Of a stretch of DNA of 64,000 nucleotides, positions 9,933 through 19,086 are shown one piece after another. The notes beneath the pieces were generated by a model. The model saw only the letters and a program-made list of their open reading frames with translations. It made no database searches and had not been told where the DNA came from. Positions within the stretch are counted from its first letter, which is position 1; each line of letters opens with the position of its first letter. The translations under genes and the position numbers were made by a program. The stretch lies in NCBI GenBank assembly GCA_015272215.1, contig JACYMD010000028.1:1-64000 (forward strand), given 5' to 3'. Source of the stretch: Rivularia sp. T60_A2020_040 (GTDB lineage: Bacteria > Cyanobacteriota > Cyanobacteriia > Cyanobacteriales > Nostocaceae).

Positions 9933-10874
9933 TTACTCCATACTACAAACTGCTTGCATAAACTGTTGAGAAACAAATGGTAAAATTTCTCTACTTTTAG
10001 CGTTTGTTTTCCCTTCTGTAAATACCACTAATAAATAAGGACGTTTATCCGGTATTTCAATATAAGCTGCATCATGACGAACTTGAGAAGTCCAACCGGC
10101 TTTTGACCAAATTTTTGCTTCTACAGGAAGACTACCACCTGAAAAACCTGTGATTTGGTCTTCTTCTACATCTTGGGGTAACTCGTCGGGGTTCAAACTG
10201 CGCTTCATGATATTCATCATTTCTTGGGAACGACTTGCACTAACTGCAACCCCACCCACAATCCCGTGTAATAATCTAGCGATCGCATTAGTAGTTAACA
10301 TATTCCGATTTTCTAAAAATTGTCCGTAAAAAGCTCGTTCCCGTCCGTAGGGGCCATCACCCCAAGTTTTCTGACAAACATTTACTGTATGTAATTCTTC
10401 CCATCCCAAAGACTGTAAATAGCGGTTGACAATATGACGTTGTTGTTTCCAAGTTTCAAATGGTCCTGGTGATAATTCTGGTCCCGAAGTAGTCCCCGTT
10501 AATACATCGACAATCAAGCTAGTAGCATCATTACTTGAATCGATAATCATATCGCGTATGGCTCGCTGTAGCTCTGCCGAGTCTTCTACCATACCTTTTT
10601 CCAGCCATTCATGTATCGCCAGCAAATAAAATAATTTGACTACAGAAGCCGGATAAACTGTTTCGACACCGCGATAAGTAAAACCACGGACGGGATGATT
10701 CCAAAAAGCATCTGGAGTTAAAGCACCACCAGTATTTACAGATACCGGCGGGTCATAGATAATCCAAGTTACAGCAATTTGGTTACGAGCTAACGTAGAA
10801 AATTCAGCCCAAGTAGCTTCTAATATACTATTACCAAGTGTTTCGAGTTGTTCGTCGCGGTTAAAGAAAAACAT
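9933..10874 (-). CDS. Class A beta-lactamase-like serine hydrolase
   Basis: 313 residues. It carries the three catalytic signatures of the penicillin-recognising serine hydrolase fold: SxxK as ASVVKLFYLLA (serine near residue 76), an SDN-type motif as SSNDATS, and KTG replaced by KAG in WSKAGWTSQVRHDAAYIE. No obvious N-terminal signal peptide is seen, unusual for a periplasmic enzyme. Cyanobacterial homologues are annotated as serine hydrolases; a true beta-lactamase function is not shown by the sequence. It diverges from an NlpC/P60 peptidase gene 52 bp away, suggesting a shared promoter region and a role in cell-wall turnover or recycling, which is inference. Confidence 0.85.
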   Translation of the reverse strand: MFFFNRDEQLETLGNSILEATWAEFSTLARNQIAVTWIIYDPPVSVNTGGALTPDAFWNHPVRGFTYRGVETVYPASVVKLFYLLAIHEWLEKGMVEDSAELQRAIRDMIIDSSNDATSLIVDVLTGTTSGPELSPGPFETWKQQRHIVNRYLQSLGWEELHTVNVCQKTWGDGPYGRERAFYGQFLENRNMLTTNAIARLLHGIVGGVAVSASRSQEMMNIMKRSLNPDELPQDVEEDQITGFSGGSLPVEAKIWSKAGWTSQVRHDAAYIEIPDKRPYLLVVFTEGKTNAKSREILPFVSQQFMQAVCSME

Positions 10875-10926
10875 CGTTACCGTCCGATTTTGATTTAAAC
10901 TTCGTTGTTATTACTTACAAAGTTTT

Positions 10927-11634
10927 ATGGTTTCTCAAGAGGAATTGCAAGCAAATTTTGAATATGTAACCCAAGCCGATTTGAATATCTATGATTCTCC
11001 TGAATGTCTGAGTCTGTCAACTCAAGCCGAAAAAGGCAGATATTTACGAGTAATCCTAGAAACATTAAATCAAACTTCACTCAAGGTATGCTTATCTGAA
11101 GATGATTATCCCGGTTGGTTATTAATTAAGGATTTAAACGTATTATCTCCAGCGGCTCAACCAAAACAAATTAAATCATTTTCCGCAGTTCAAATAAAGC
11201 AACTTTTACCGTCAGTCATCGCTTTTACCCAAAAAGCTATGGAACAACCAAATTATTACCTTTGGGGTGGCACCATTGGACCAAATTATGATTGTTCGGG
11301 ACTGATGCAAAAGGCTTTTGCTTCGGTGGGAATTCGCTTACCCAGAGATGCTTATCAGCAAGAAGCTTTTGTTCAACAAGTTTGTACTGTGGAGAATTTT
11401 GATTTAAATTCTTTAGAGCCGGGTGATTTAATCTTTTTTGGCACTCCTCAAAAAGCCACTCATGTAGGTCTTTATTTGGGAGATGGTTGTTATATCCATA
11501 GTTCTGGAAAAGATCAAGGACGAAATGGTATTGGAATTGATTGTCTTTCGGAACAGGGAGATGAGGTTAGTCGGTCATATTATCAACAGCTACGAGGTGT
11601 AGGAAGGGTGGTAAGCAGTTATATCCCTTCATAA
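10927..11634 (+). CDS. NlpC/P60 cell-wall endopeptidase with N-terminal SH3-like domain
   Basis: 235 residues. The N-terminal ~80 residues look like a bacterial SH3 domain (short beta strands, YDSPECLSLSTQAEKGRYL). The C-terminal NlpC/P60 domain has the catalytic cysteine in YDCSGLMQKAFASVGIRLPR (about residue 122), a histidine in KATHVGLYLGDG (about 179) and a third polar residue in CYIHSSG (about 191). This layout matches the characterised cyanobacterial gamma-D-glutamyl-L-diamino acid endopeptidases of Anabaena and Nostoc. It would cut the stem peptide of peptidoglycan between D-Glu and the diamino acid. No signal peptide is visible, which suits a recycling enzyme. Only 31 bp separate it from the next plus-strand gene. 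Confidence 0.9.
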   Translation: MVSQEELQANFEYVTQADLNIYDSPECLSLSTQAEKGRYLRVILETLNQTSLKVCLSEDDYPGWLLIKDLNVLSPAAQPKQIKSFSAVQIKQLLPSVIAFTQKAMEQPNYYLWGGTIGPNYDCSGLMQKAFASVGIRLPRDAYQQEAFVQQVCTVENFDLNSLEPGDLIFFGTPQKATHVGLYLGDGCYIHSSGKDQGRNGIGIDCLSEQGDEVSRSYYQQLRGVGRVVSSYIPS

Positions 11635-11665
11635 AGGCTAAGGATAAATGAACGGAGGGTTTTAG

Positions 11666-12688
11666 ATGAGAAATGGGTTTGTTTCTGGAAGTTTGACGGT
11701 TAAGGAAGATGCCATATCTCCCGCTCTCGATGTTTCGGTGGTAGTACCAGTTCATAATGAAGTGGAAAGTTTACCTCATTTACTCGAAGCAATTTCATCC
11801 ACTTTGATTGCAAGTAATGTTAGTTACGAAATTATCTGCGTTGATGACGGTTCTACTGATGGTTCTGTACAATTACTTAAACAGCAAGCACAAATTCGTA
11901 CTGACCTAAAAAGTATCATTTTACGACGCAATTACGGTCAAACTGCGGCAATGGCAGCCGGTTTCTTCCATGCACAGGGCAAATGTATTGTAACTTTAGA
12001 TGCCGACTTACAAAATGACCCCGTAGATATCCCGATGTTATTGGCAAAGTTAAATGAAGGTTACGATTTAGTCAGTGGTTGGCGCAAAAATCGTCAAGAT
12101 GCCGCTCTCACCCGCTTATTACCTTCCAAAATTGCCAATTGGTTAATTCGTCGCATCACCAGTGTGAATATTCATGATTATGGTTGTTCGCTTAAAGCTT
12201 ATCGTACCGAACTTGTAGCAGATATGAATTTGTACGGTGAACTACACCGTTTTCTTCCTGCTTTAGCTTATATCGAAGGTGCCAGAATTACCGAAATGCC
12301 TGTCCGTCACCACCCACGTCGTTTTGGTCGCAGTAAATACGGTTTAGGTCGTACTTTCCGAGTCATGATGGATTTGTTTACTATCGCATTCATGAAGAAA
12401 TTCCTCAGCCGTCCCATGCACGTTTTTGGATTGTGGGGCTTGATTTTTATGGTGTCTGGTGGCGGAATCAGTCTTTATCTTAGTTGGACTAAATTAGTAT
12501 TAGCTGAAAATATTGGCGATCGCCCTTTATTGATTTTAGCTGTGTTGCTCTTAGTCACCGGAGTACAGCTATTTTGCTTTGGGTTACTCGCTGAATTATT
12601 AATGCGTACTTACCACGAATCCCAAGGTAGACCTATTTACCGCATCCGCGAAGTTGTACAACATCAAATCTATCAAGATAATTCTTAA
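11666..12688 (+). CDS. Membrane-bound glycosyltransferase family 2 (DPM1/GtrB-like)
   Basis: 340 residues. A GT-A domain starts VSVVVPVHNEVESL, with VDDGSTDGS as the nucleotide-binding motif, TLDADLQNDP as the DxD-type motif and RRNYGQTAAMAAGF between them. Two hydrophobic segments near the C-terminus (about residues 250-275 and 285-310) anchor it. This is the layout of polyprenyl-phosphate hexose transferases (ArnC, GtrB, DPM1 type) that load a sugar on undecaprenyl phosphate. The ATG follows GGAGGG at a good distance (near 11654), fixing the start. It could feed a sugar into the polysaccharide or glycolipid pathways nearby; substrate unknown. Confidence 0.88.
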   Translation: MRNGFVSGSLTVKEDAISPALDVSVVVPVHNEVESLPHLLEAISSTLIASNVSYEIICVDDGSTDGSVQLLKQQAQIRTDLKSIILRRNYGQTAAMAAGFFHAQGKCIVTLDADLQNDPVDIPMLLAKLNEGYDLVSGWRKNRQDAALTRLLPSKIANWLIRRITSVNIHDYGCSLKAYRTELVADMNLYGELHRFLPALAYIEGARITEMPVRHHPRRFGRSKYGLGRTFRVMMDLFTIAFMKKFLSRPMHVFGLWGLIFMVSGGGISLYLSWTKLVLAENIGDRPLLILAVLLLVTGVQLFCFGLLAELLMRTYHESQGRPIYRIREVVQHQIYQDNS

Positions 12689-13646
12689 TCACTTATTTAT
12701 GTTTCAATCGCAAGAAGTCTCACATCTACCCGCAAGGAAAATGTTTGGGATGCCAATAATGCGGTGTGGCTGTGCCTCCCGCATTCTCTCCGTAAAAATA
12801 CTCCACTTAAATATTATTAGTTCTTATTACGACTCTTAATACTTAAGTAAAAGTGATAAATAAAACATCTGCCCACTATATATTTCAGTATTTCGTTACA
12901 AAAAAATACAATTCTTCTCTCTATTGAAATTATTCTCATTTGTAATTGCGAATCTTTTCATTAACCTAACCAATTTAACTTGTTTTTTCGACGTGATATA
13001 GATTACTTTTTGTCGTATAATAATTTTGGATACAATCTGTAGGGACTTTCTTATCTTTATTTCAATCTGATAATTTTCAATCAAACAACGAATACAACAA
13101 AGTTGTCAGATATGCAAGAGTTTTTATAACCAATTTTTGAAAAAATTTGAAAATTTAGAAAAAAAAATTTTTATATTTACGGTTTTTCTGGTATTATTAT
13201 TTTTATAAAGCTTATTTTTTATAATGGGAATATTGCTGCTTCAAAAAAAATTGCTTAACCCCCATTATAAGAATATTCTTTTACCTTTCTCTGATTGTAT
13301 CACAACCGCTGCATTTTTCAAATTTTGCGGAGAATAAAACAATAAAAGTACAAAAGCACTATTTTAGAGAGAATATCAAAGAGATGTAAAGTAATGTAAC
13401 ATAGGAAATGTAGTTTTCGATTTGAAGTGATTTACTCCTATCCAGTTGTAAAATTACCATTCACCCTTGTTGGTACGGTTGATCTCGATGAAACCTGCTT
13501 CCTCCGTGTTAAGAGCGTCAAGCATCGGTTTTTATTTTCTCCCTGGAGGGAGACGCTGCGCGAACGGTAATCATAAAGCCCGGAAGGGAGTAAGAGCTTC
13601 ATAACAAACTACAAATCAGAAACCTCACACAAGAATTGCATCTGCC
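12689..13646. other. Intergenic region, AT-rich, with repeats
   Basis: About 960 bp. Near 12715-12800 is a stretch whose translation (LPARKMFGMPIMRCGCASRI) I recognise as a commonly dispersed cyanobacterial repeat, not a gene. Around 13220-13270 an inverted repeat (ATAATGGG ... CCCATTAT) is seen. The right end is the repeat element at 13432-13593. No gene could be supported. Confidence 0.5.
13432..13593. repeat. TTACTCC-ended repeat family, copy 2
   Basis: Begins TTACTCCTATCC and ends GGAAGGGAGTAA, giving terminal inverted repeats of about seven matched bases plus partial extension. It shares TTAAGAGCGTC and a following T-rich tract with the copy at 52571-52681. An internal hairpin CTCCCTGGAGGGAG lies near 13540. 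It sits 53 bp upstream of the MFS gene and could affect its transcription. Confidence 0.6.
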
Positions 13647-14888
13647 GTGAAAGTATTATTAACAGTAGATAGCCAAGTAAGGCGAAACCTGCTAGCGTTA
13701 TTTGCAGCAGGTTTGTTATTTTGGGCTAGTTTAGCTTCATTACTGCCAACTTTACCGCTTTATATTGAAGATATAGGAGCGACAAAACAGCAGATAGGCG
13801 TAATAATGGGTAGTTTTGCCATTGGACTATTGATATTTCGCCCATTTTTAGGTCAAATAGCAGATCAACGCGGTCGAAAAATCGTGTTGATAATCGGTAT
13901 TATATCAGCAGCGATAGCTCCGATGGGCTACAATTTTGTGCAATCAATACCATTGTTAATGGTAATACGGGCTTTCCACGGTATTAGTATTGCAGCCTTT
14001 TCCACGGGATTTTTGGCATTAGTTGCAGATATTGCGCCAGTAGAAAATCGTGGGGAATTAATCGGCTATATGAGTTTAGTTAATCCAGTTGGTTTAGCAA
14101 TTGGGCCAGCTTTAGGTGGATATTTAATGGAAGCTGCTGGTTATACTTCATTATTTATATTATCCACAGCTTTGGCTTGTCTGGCATTATTATGTACCAT
14201 ACCAATTATCAATCCCATAGTTCCAGTAGAGGAGCAAGTAGTTGATAACGACAGTCCATTTTGGAAAAAATTGATTAGTCCGAGAGTGAGGATTCCGGCT
14301 TTTATCTTGTTAATCATTGGTTTGATTCTTGGTAGTTTACATACCTTTGTACCATTATTTATCAAATCAACCGAAGCAGAGTTAAATCCTGGATTATTTT
14401 ACACCGTAGTGGCGATCGCCAGTTTTTGTTCAAGGTTATTTTGCGGAAAAGCCAGCGATCGATTTGGTAGGGGTTTATTTATCACATTGAGTTTAGTTTG
14501 TTATAGTTTGGCATTACTATTATTATGGACAGCCAATAGTTCAGAGGATTTCTTATTTGCAGCGACAATCGAGGGAATTGGTGGTGGGACAATAATTCCG
14601 ATGATTGCAGCGATGATTACGGATAGAGCTTATCCTCAAGAAAGAGGAAGAATATTTAGTTTATGTATGGTAGGCTTTGATATTGGTGTTGCTCTTGCAG
14701 GGCCGATTTTTGGTTTAGTCGCTCAACACATTGGTTATCGCAACATATTCGGATTTAACTTTGCGATCGCTTTAATCGCAGTAATTATTTTTATGACTTT
14801 ATCAAGTAAAAATGTATCTGCTTCCTTACGCTTCGCTTTTGGACGTGGTGTTGATATTTATTCACTCAATAAAGTAGGAGTTAGTTGA
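13647..14888 (+). CDS. Major facilitator superfamily transporter
   Basis: 413 residues with about twelve hydrophobic helices in two halves of six. The loop between helices 2 and 3 reads GQIADQRGRKIVL, the MFS motif A (GxxxDRxGRR type), and its counterpart in the second half reads GKASDRFGRGLFI. These are inner-membrane proton- or solute-coupled exporters or importers; the overall pattern resembles drug/metabolite efflux proteins, but no substrate can be assigned. The start is GTG with no strong ribosome binding site, so a later start is possible. The gene ends in a tract of TTGACAG heptamers. Confidence 0.85.
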   Translation: MKVLLTVDSQVRRNLLALFAAGLLFWASLASLLPTLPLYIEDIGATKQQIGVIMGSFAIGLLIFRPFLGQIADQRGRKIVLIIGIISAAIAPMGYNFVQSIPLLMVIRAFHGISIAAFSTGFLALVADIAPVENRGELIGYMSLVNPVGLAIGPALGGYLMEAAGYTSLFILSTALACLALLCTIPIINPIVPVEEQVVDNDSPFWKKLISPRVRIPAFILLIIGLILGSLHTFVPLFIKSTEAELNPGLFYTVVAIASFCSRLFCGKASDRFGRGLFITLSLVCYSLALLLLWTANSSEDFLFAATIEGIGGGTIIPMIAAMITDRAYPQERGRIFSLCMVGFDIGVALAGPIFGLVAQHIGYRNIFGFNFAIALIAVIIFMTLSSKNVSASLRFAFGRGVDIYSLNKVGVS

Positions 14889-14915
14889 CAGTTGACAGTT
14901 GACAGTTGACAGTTA
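14884..14915. repeat. Heptanucleotide STRR (TTGACAG)n
   Basis: Four tandem copies of TTGACAG overlap the stop codon of the MFS gene. Heptamer short tandem repeats of this kind are a known hallmark of heterocystous cyanobacteria. Confidence 0.85.
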
Positions 14916-14972
14916 GGAGTTAGTACCAGCGGAGTTAGGAATTTGGAGTTATGATTTATGACTGATAAGTGA

Positions 14973-16100
14973 TTACTCCCCATTGCTTGTTGCTGCTTTT
15001 AATAAAGTAAACCAAAAACGAGAACCTGCATTTTCACGAGGGGTAAAACCAATTTCTCCTCCCCAACGTTCTACTGTAATTTTACAAAAATAAAGTCCTA
15101 GTCCAGATTTACCCGATTTTTTTTTACCTTGAGTAAACTTTTGAAATAAAGTATCGGCAATTTCTTCTGGAACACCACTTCCTTGATCTTCTACACTCAC
15201 AAGAATATAATCCTCTTGTTGTTGTAAATTGATGGTAACTGTGGTGTCTGGGGGGCTATGACGAAAAGCATTTTCGATCAAGTTTGCTAAAATCCGATCT
15301 AAACGCGATTTATCACCAACTATTCGCCAATCAGCTGTTAAATCTATATCTTCGGATAGTTGTAACTGCATTTGATTGAGTGTAAAAGTTGGCGTGAATG
15401 ATTCGATGGCATCAAGCACAGATATTAAAACATCTGGTGCGGTTTCAATATCATCTGTAAAGCTTTCTAAAGATTGAATTTCTTGAGAAAATGCGTTTAA
15501 GATTTCTCGAATCAGCATTTCTTGTTTAATAGTTTGCTTTCTACCGATTTCTAAACGTTCTCTACCTTTTTCAGTTAAATTTTCTAATTCTAGCAGAGCC
15601 AAACAACAATTAATACCACTTAACTGTCCGGCAACATCGTGTATAATGCAGTGAATTAAAACTTCTTTTTTCTGATTTTCTTTAAGAATATGTTGATAAT
15701 TGAGCTTATTTTCTCTAGCTTGCTGAATTAGACTTTGTTTCTCGGTGTAAGCATCGCTCATTCTTTCGACGAGTAATATTTTTTTGTGATTTGCCAAAAG
15801 AGCGGAAGCTTCAAAATGAAATTCAGTTCCAGATATGTCTAAATCCGTCCATATTCCAGATTTTAAAAGTTTTTGATCGTTTCTTTGCCAATATTCTTCC
15901 GCATCAATCAGAAAGTTCTCTAAAAAAGGAAACTCTTCTTCAGGAATTAAGATTTCCATTCCTGGTTTAAAAATTTTACGACAAAATCGTCTCACCCATT
16001 TGGGGATACTTCCAGAAATTTTAAATTTACCAACATCAAGTCTTTCTAGAACTAAGATATCTAAAGCAGCAAAAATTTCCGCTGTTATTGATTCACTCAT
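14973..16100 (-). CDS. Sensor histidine kinase with N-terminal PAS-like region
   Basis: 375 residues, no membrane segment. Residues about 10-125 look like a PAS-type sensory region ending in a helical linker. The dimerisation helix holds IIHDVAGQLSGI with the phospho-accepting histidine near residue 154. The ATPase domain has the N box NLIENAFRHSPPD, the G1 box DQGSGVP and the G2 box GKSGLGLYFCK. It is a cytoplasmic kinase that should phosphorylate a response regulator, but none is encoded nearby. It is last in a same-strand cluster with a PAS-like protein, a Ras-like GTPase and an OmpA-domain protein (114 bp gap upstream), so it may respond to the GTPase or share its input. The functional link is inference. 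Confidence 0.88.
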   Translation of the reverse strand: MSESITAEIFAALDILVLERLDVGKFKISGSIPKWVRRFCRKIFKPGMEILIPEEEFPFLENFLIDAEEYWQRNDQKLLKSGIWTDLDISGTEFHFEASALLANHKKILLVERMSDAYTEKQSLIQQARENKLNYQHILKENQKKEVLIHCIIHDVAGQLSGINCCLALLELENLTEKGRERLEIGRKQTIKQEMLIREILNAFSQEIQSLESFTDDIETAPDVLISVLDAIESFTPTFTLNQMQLQLSEDIDLTADWRIVGDKSRLDRILANLIENAFRHSPPDTTVTINLQQQEDYILVSVEDQGSGVPEEIADTLFQKFTQGKKKSGKSGLGLYFCKITVERWGGEIGFTPRENAGSRFWFTLLKAATSNGE

Positions 16101-16214
16101 AATTAAACAGTCGTAGAATTAATATTTTATATCAAGTCCTAATGATTAGTTATTGTTCCCTGTTAACTGATAACTGATAACTGATATTAGATATTTCGTA
16201 CCGAAATAATATTA

Positions 16215-16595
16215 CTATGATTTGCGCTGCATTAAGCGAGAAGAATTGACTTGTTGTTGAACTTTAAAGATTTGCATTTCATCCCAAGTTGCATCTAATA
16301 GTAAAACCCAATCTCCATCTGTTTCAGGGAACAAATGCACATCCGCACAAATTCCACGTTCGATTTTAATGCAGGGTAAAAACAATGGAAAATCATCAAG
16401 TGGTAAAAGCCCTTCCAGAAAGAAAATTTGTTGACTAGCGTCAATTCCCTGTTGTAAATCGACTATTCCATATTCAGTTAATTTACCACCCCAATTAGAT
16501 AGACATCCATTTTTCCCTACAAAAATATATGCTAGAGAACGACTTTCTTTCAGAAAATTAACAAGATAATTACTGACAGGAAAAGGGATATCCAT
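16215..16595 (-). CDS. Small PAS-like protein in a GTPase cluster
   Basis: 126 residues, no membrane segment. The pattern LAYIFVGKNGCLSNWGG, then an internal helix, then paired beta strands (CADVHLFPETDGDWVLLLDA) and a final helix WDEMQIFKVQQQVN looks like a single PAS domain with its exit helix. A similar exit pattern appears in the histidine kinase encoded next. It begins 4 bp after the GTPase gene ends, so the two are almost certainly co-translated. It probably acts as a sensor or adaptor for the GTPase and kinase. The PAS assignment rests on pattern alone and needs a profile or structure comparison. Confidence 0.7.
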   Translation of the reverse strand: MDIPFPVSNYLVNFLKESRSLAYIFVGKNGCLSNWGGKLTEYGIVDLQQGIDASQQIFFLEGLLPLDDFPLFLPCIKIERGICADVHLFPETDGDWVLLLDATWDEMQIFKVQQQVNSSRLMQRKS

Positions 16596-16599
16596 GCAT

Positions 16600-17097
16600 T
16601 CATCCTTTCATTATTTTAGAAGCAAGTATATTAAAAATTTCTTCTACATTTAATCCAGTTTTTGCACTAGTTTTAATCGTATTCCATCCCTTGTTTTCAA
16701 GAGCCTCAATATTTGCAGAATCTAACTCCCATTCATCTTGTAAATCCCACTTATTCAACACTAAAATAAAAGGCACTTTACCTAAATTGTCTTCAACTCG
16801 TTGTTGTAATTCAACAGCTTTTTCCAAAGTTGTTTTTCGTGTTCCATCCACTACTAACAAATAACCAGATGAACCTCTTAAATAAGAAGTTCTTAATTTT
16901 TGAAACTCATCTTCTCCATACAAATCCCACAAAATCAAACTTAATTCTTGTTCTTTTACTTGTACTGTTTTTTTATCAATTTTTACCCCTACAGTGGTTT
17001 GATATTTTTCCGAAAATATGCTGTAAACGAATTTAGCTACTAAGCTTGTTTTACCAGTAGCGAATGCACCTACCATACAGATTTTTTTCTGGAGCAT
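16600..17097 (-). CDS. Small Ras/Rab-like GTPase
   Basis: 165 residues, the size of a bare Ras-superfamily G domain. All the G motifs are visible: P-loop GAFATGKTSL (residues 10-19), switch I threonine in KYQTTVGV, DxxG as WDLYGEDEF (switch II), NKxD as LNKWDLQDE, and SAK as TSAKTGLN. The Rab-type WDTAGQE is changed to WDLYGED, so the catalytic glutamine is replaced by glutamate, which may alter hydrolysis. No lipidation signal is seen. The gene is packed between an OmpA/roadblock-like protein (16 bp gap) and a PAS-like protein (4 bp gap). Bacterial relatives such as MglA act as polarity switches with roadblock-fold partners; that parallel is inference here. Confidence 0.9.
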   Translation of the reverse strand: MLQKKICMVGAFATGKTSLVAKFVYSIFSEKYQTTVGVKIDKKTVQVKEQELSLILWDLYGEDEFQKLRTSYLRGSSGYLLVVDGTRKTTLEKAVELQQRVEDNLGKVPFILVLNKWDLQDEWELDSANIEALENKGWNTIKTSAKTGLNVEEIFNILASKIMKG

Positions 17098-17113
17098 TAG
17101 CTATTTTACTCCT

Positions 17114-18949
17114 CTATTTAGATTTAGCAGTGTCGTCTATGATAACCTTGAAAGAGACTCTACGATTAAGTTTTTTTTCTTCTGGGGTTGATTCAGGACG
17201 TAAAATATTTTCAGAGTCTAAAGATTTTGTCCGAAAATAATTTTTGTTAATACCTTGGGATGTAAGATAAGCTAAAATCTTCTCGGCACGATTTTGAGAA
17301 AGTTTGATATTTGCTTCTTTATCTCCTAAACTATTTGCATATCCCTCAATTTCGATGAAAATCTCTTTTTCTAAAGATTTAGCAGCATCAATGAGATTTT
17401 GTAATTTTGGTAATAATTTTAAAAGTTTTTCTGTTTCACCTGGTAAAAATTGGGTTGTATTATTTTCAAAAAGCAAGATGATTTCTTCAATTTCTTGTTT
17501 ATAAGTATTAAGTTGTTCAATATCTAAGTTAGTCAGACTATCATCTTGATATTTATTAATTCCCAAAATAGATAGAGATGATTGTTGTTGTCTCGCAGAT
17601 AAAATCCATTCACGAGGAGCAAAACCTGTAGCGTTTAAAACACCGTTCTCATCAAGTGTAAAAGTAACAGTTTTCGGTTTTTGTAGAAAATTTTCGGCTC
17701 TTTTGACAATAATTTCTTGTTCTAAAGATATAAAAGGTTTCCATTGATAAACAACCACTTTTTCATTAATATTCAATTGTTTCATTAACTGATTTGGTTC
17801 AACTGCTAATGGATCACGCATCCCTGTTACCAAATATTTACCATTTATTATATCCGTTTTAGTCACCAAAATTCCCGGTTGAGCTTGCAAAGTTTTTAGA
17901 TAATTATGCCAACGTTGATTATCTCTAATGACATTAAATCCCCAAATACCTAATACCGTCGTCAGTATTGCCACAGAAACCCATGCATAAGTATATTTGG
18001 TGTTAGTGGGATTTCGATAATGGGATTCCAGACAATTTTCTAAATAGGGTTTACTAGCTACAAAAGGTTGAGTATCACCAGAAAAATTTTCAATTTCTCG
18101 ACTTAATTTTAAATGTATTTTTTCTAAAACATTCTTAAAGACAATTCTTAACTCTTCCGGTGCATTTCCGCGAATAATACCCGCTAAAACTGCTGTAGGG
18201 CCCTCTTCAATCCAAATTGTCAATTCCCCAAATTCTAAAGTATGTAGCCCCTCATGCTTTCGTACTTCAAAAGAGTCTCTGACAAAATCTTGAATCGCTG
18301 TCAACATTGCCGAAACCAAAGATGGGTCTTGAGCCGCTACCTTGGATGCTACTATATGCTGTAAAATCAATCCGCTATGCTTGTGAATCAGAAATACCTG
18401 TTCTACACGGTAAATCAGCGTCCGTAACAGCACAACTTCGGCAAAGGATTTCCCCGTTTGTCTTGCTTCTATTCTCCACTTTAGACTTTGTGGTGAAGCA
18501 CTGTATTCTAAAGCCCGATTAAACGACTGTAGCATTTCATCCAAAGTTGTGGCGATCGCCTTTCTTGTCGCAGGACCAATAATTGGGAAAATAGCTTGGG
18601 AAAGTATGTTAATATCTTTTTTGACAGAAGATTCAATCGCTTGTTCAACAGTAGGAATCATCGCTTCAGACAAGCGATTATCTTGCATTGTCCGCAAAAT
18701 AATCGCTTCGGGAAGCATCTTACTGATATCTTCAGCATCAACTTGAGGATTATCCAATTTTTGGTAAAATTTATCAAGTTTTGCTTGCTCAACTCCTAAA
18801 AGTAAACTTCGCAATTCAGTCAATTCATTCAATTCATCTAATTCATTGAATTGATTATTCTCTTTAATATTATTATTTTTATTACTATTATTACTATTAT
18901 TATTTATTACAGGTTCTTCTGCTAATCTATTGCCGTTATAATTATTCAT
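17114..18949 (-). CDS. OmpA-domain membrane protein with roadblock-like region
   Basis: 611 residues. In order: an asparagine-rich N-terminus (residues 16-28), a helical region, a region at about 175-300 whose predicted order of strands and helices (VEQVFLIHKHSGLILQHIV, helix, LHTLEFGELTIWIEEG, TAVLAGIIRG, helix) resembles the roadblock/LC7 fold, one membrane segment (YAWVSVAILTTVLGIWGFNV, about 322-342), a BON-like region, and a C-terminal OmpA-like domain (about 525-605) with EIEGYANSLGD, LSQNRAEKIL and LNRRVSF. The N-terminal half should be cytoplasmic and the OmpA end periplasmic, bound to peptidoglycan. A small GTPase follows 16 bp downstream, so a GTPase regulator tethered to the cell wall is plausible. 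The OmpA call is firm; the roadblock call is inference. Confidence 0.8.
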   Translation of the reverse strand: MNNYNGNRLAEEPVINNNSNNSNKNNNIKENNQFNELDELNELTELRSLLLGVEQAKLDKFYQKLDNPQVDAEDISKMLPEAIILRTMQDNRLSEAMIPTVEQAIESSVKKDINILSQAIFPIIGPATRKAIATTLDEMLQSFNRALEYSASPQSLKWRIEARQTGKSFAEVVLLRTLIYRVEQVFLIHKHSGLILQHIVASKVAAQDPSLVSAMLTAIQDFVRDSFEVRKHEGLHTLEFGELTIWIEEGPTAVLAGIIRGNAPEELRIVFKNVLEKIHLKLSREIENFSGDTQPFVASKPYLENCLESHYRNPTNTKYTYAWVSVAILTTVLGIWGFNVIRDNQRWHNYLKTLQAQPGILVTKTDIINGKYLVTGMRDPLAVEPNQLMKQLNINEKVVVYQWKPFISLEQEIIVKRAENFLQKPKTVTFTLDENGVLNATGFAPREWILSARQQQSSLSILGINKYQDDSLTNLDIEQLNTYKQEIEEIILLFENNTTQFLPGETEKLLKLLPKLQNLIDAAKSLEKEIFIEIEGYANSLGDKEANIKLSQNRAEKILAYLTSQGINKNYFRTKSLDSENILRPESTPEEKKLNRRVSFKVIIDDTAKSK

Positions 18950-19086
18950 TACTATTTTTTAATTTTCTAATAATTAAACTTAAATAAATTCAATCAAAAA
19001 GTCATTCATTTATTTAACAGTTATCAATTAATCATTATAACTGTTAAATAATAACTGATTGTTGATAACTGTTAATTGTTAACTGA

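Noticed and set aside
12654-12839. 61-codon frame with MFGMPIMRCGCASR
   Set aside because: This peptide is a familiar artefact of a dispersed cyanobacterial repeat; it also overlaps the end of a firm gene.
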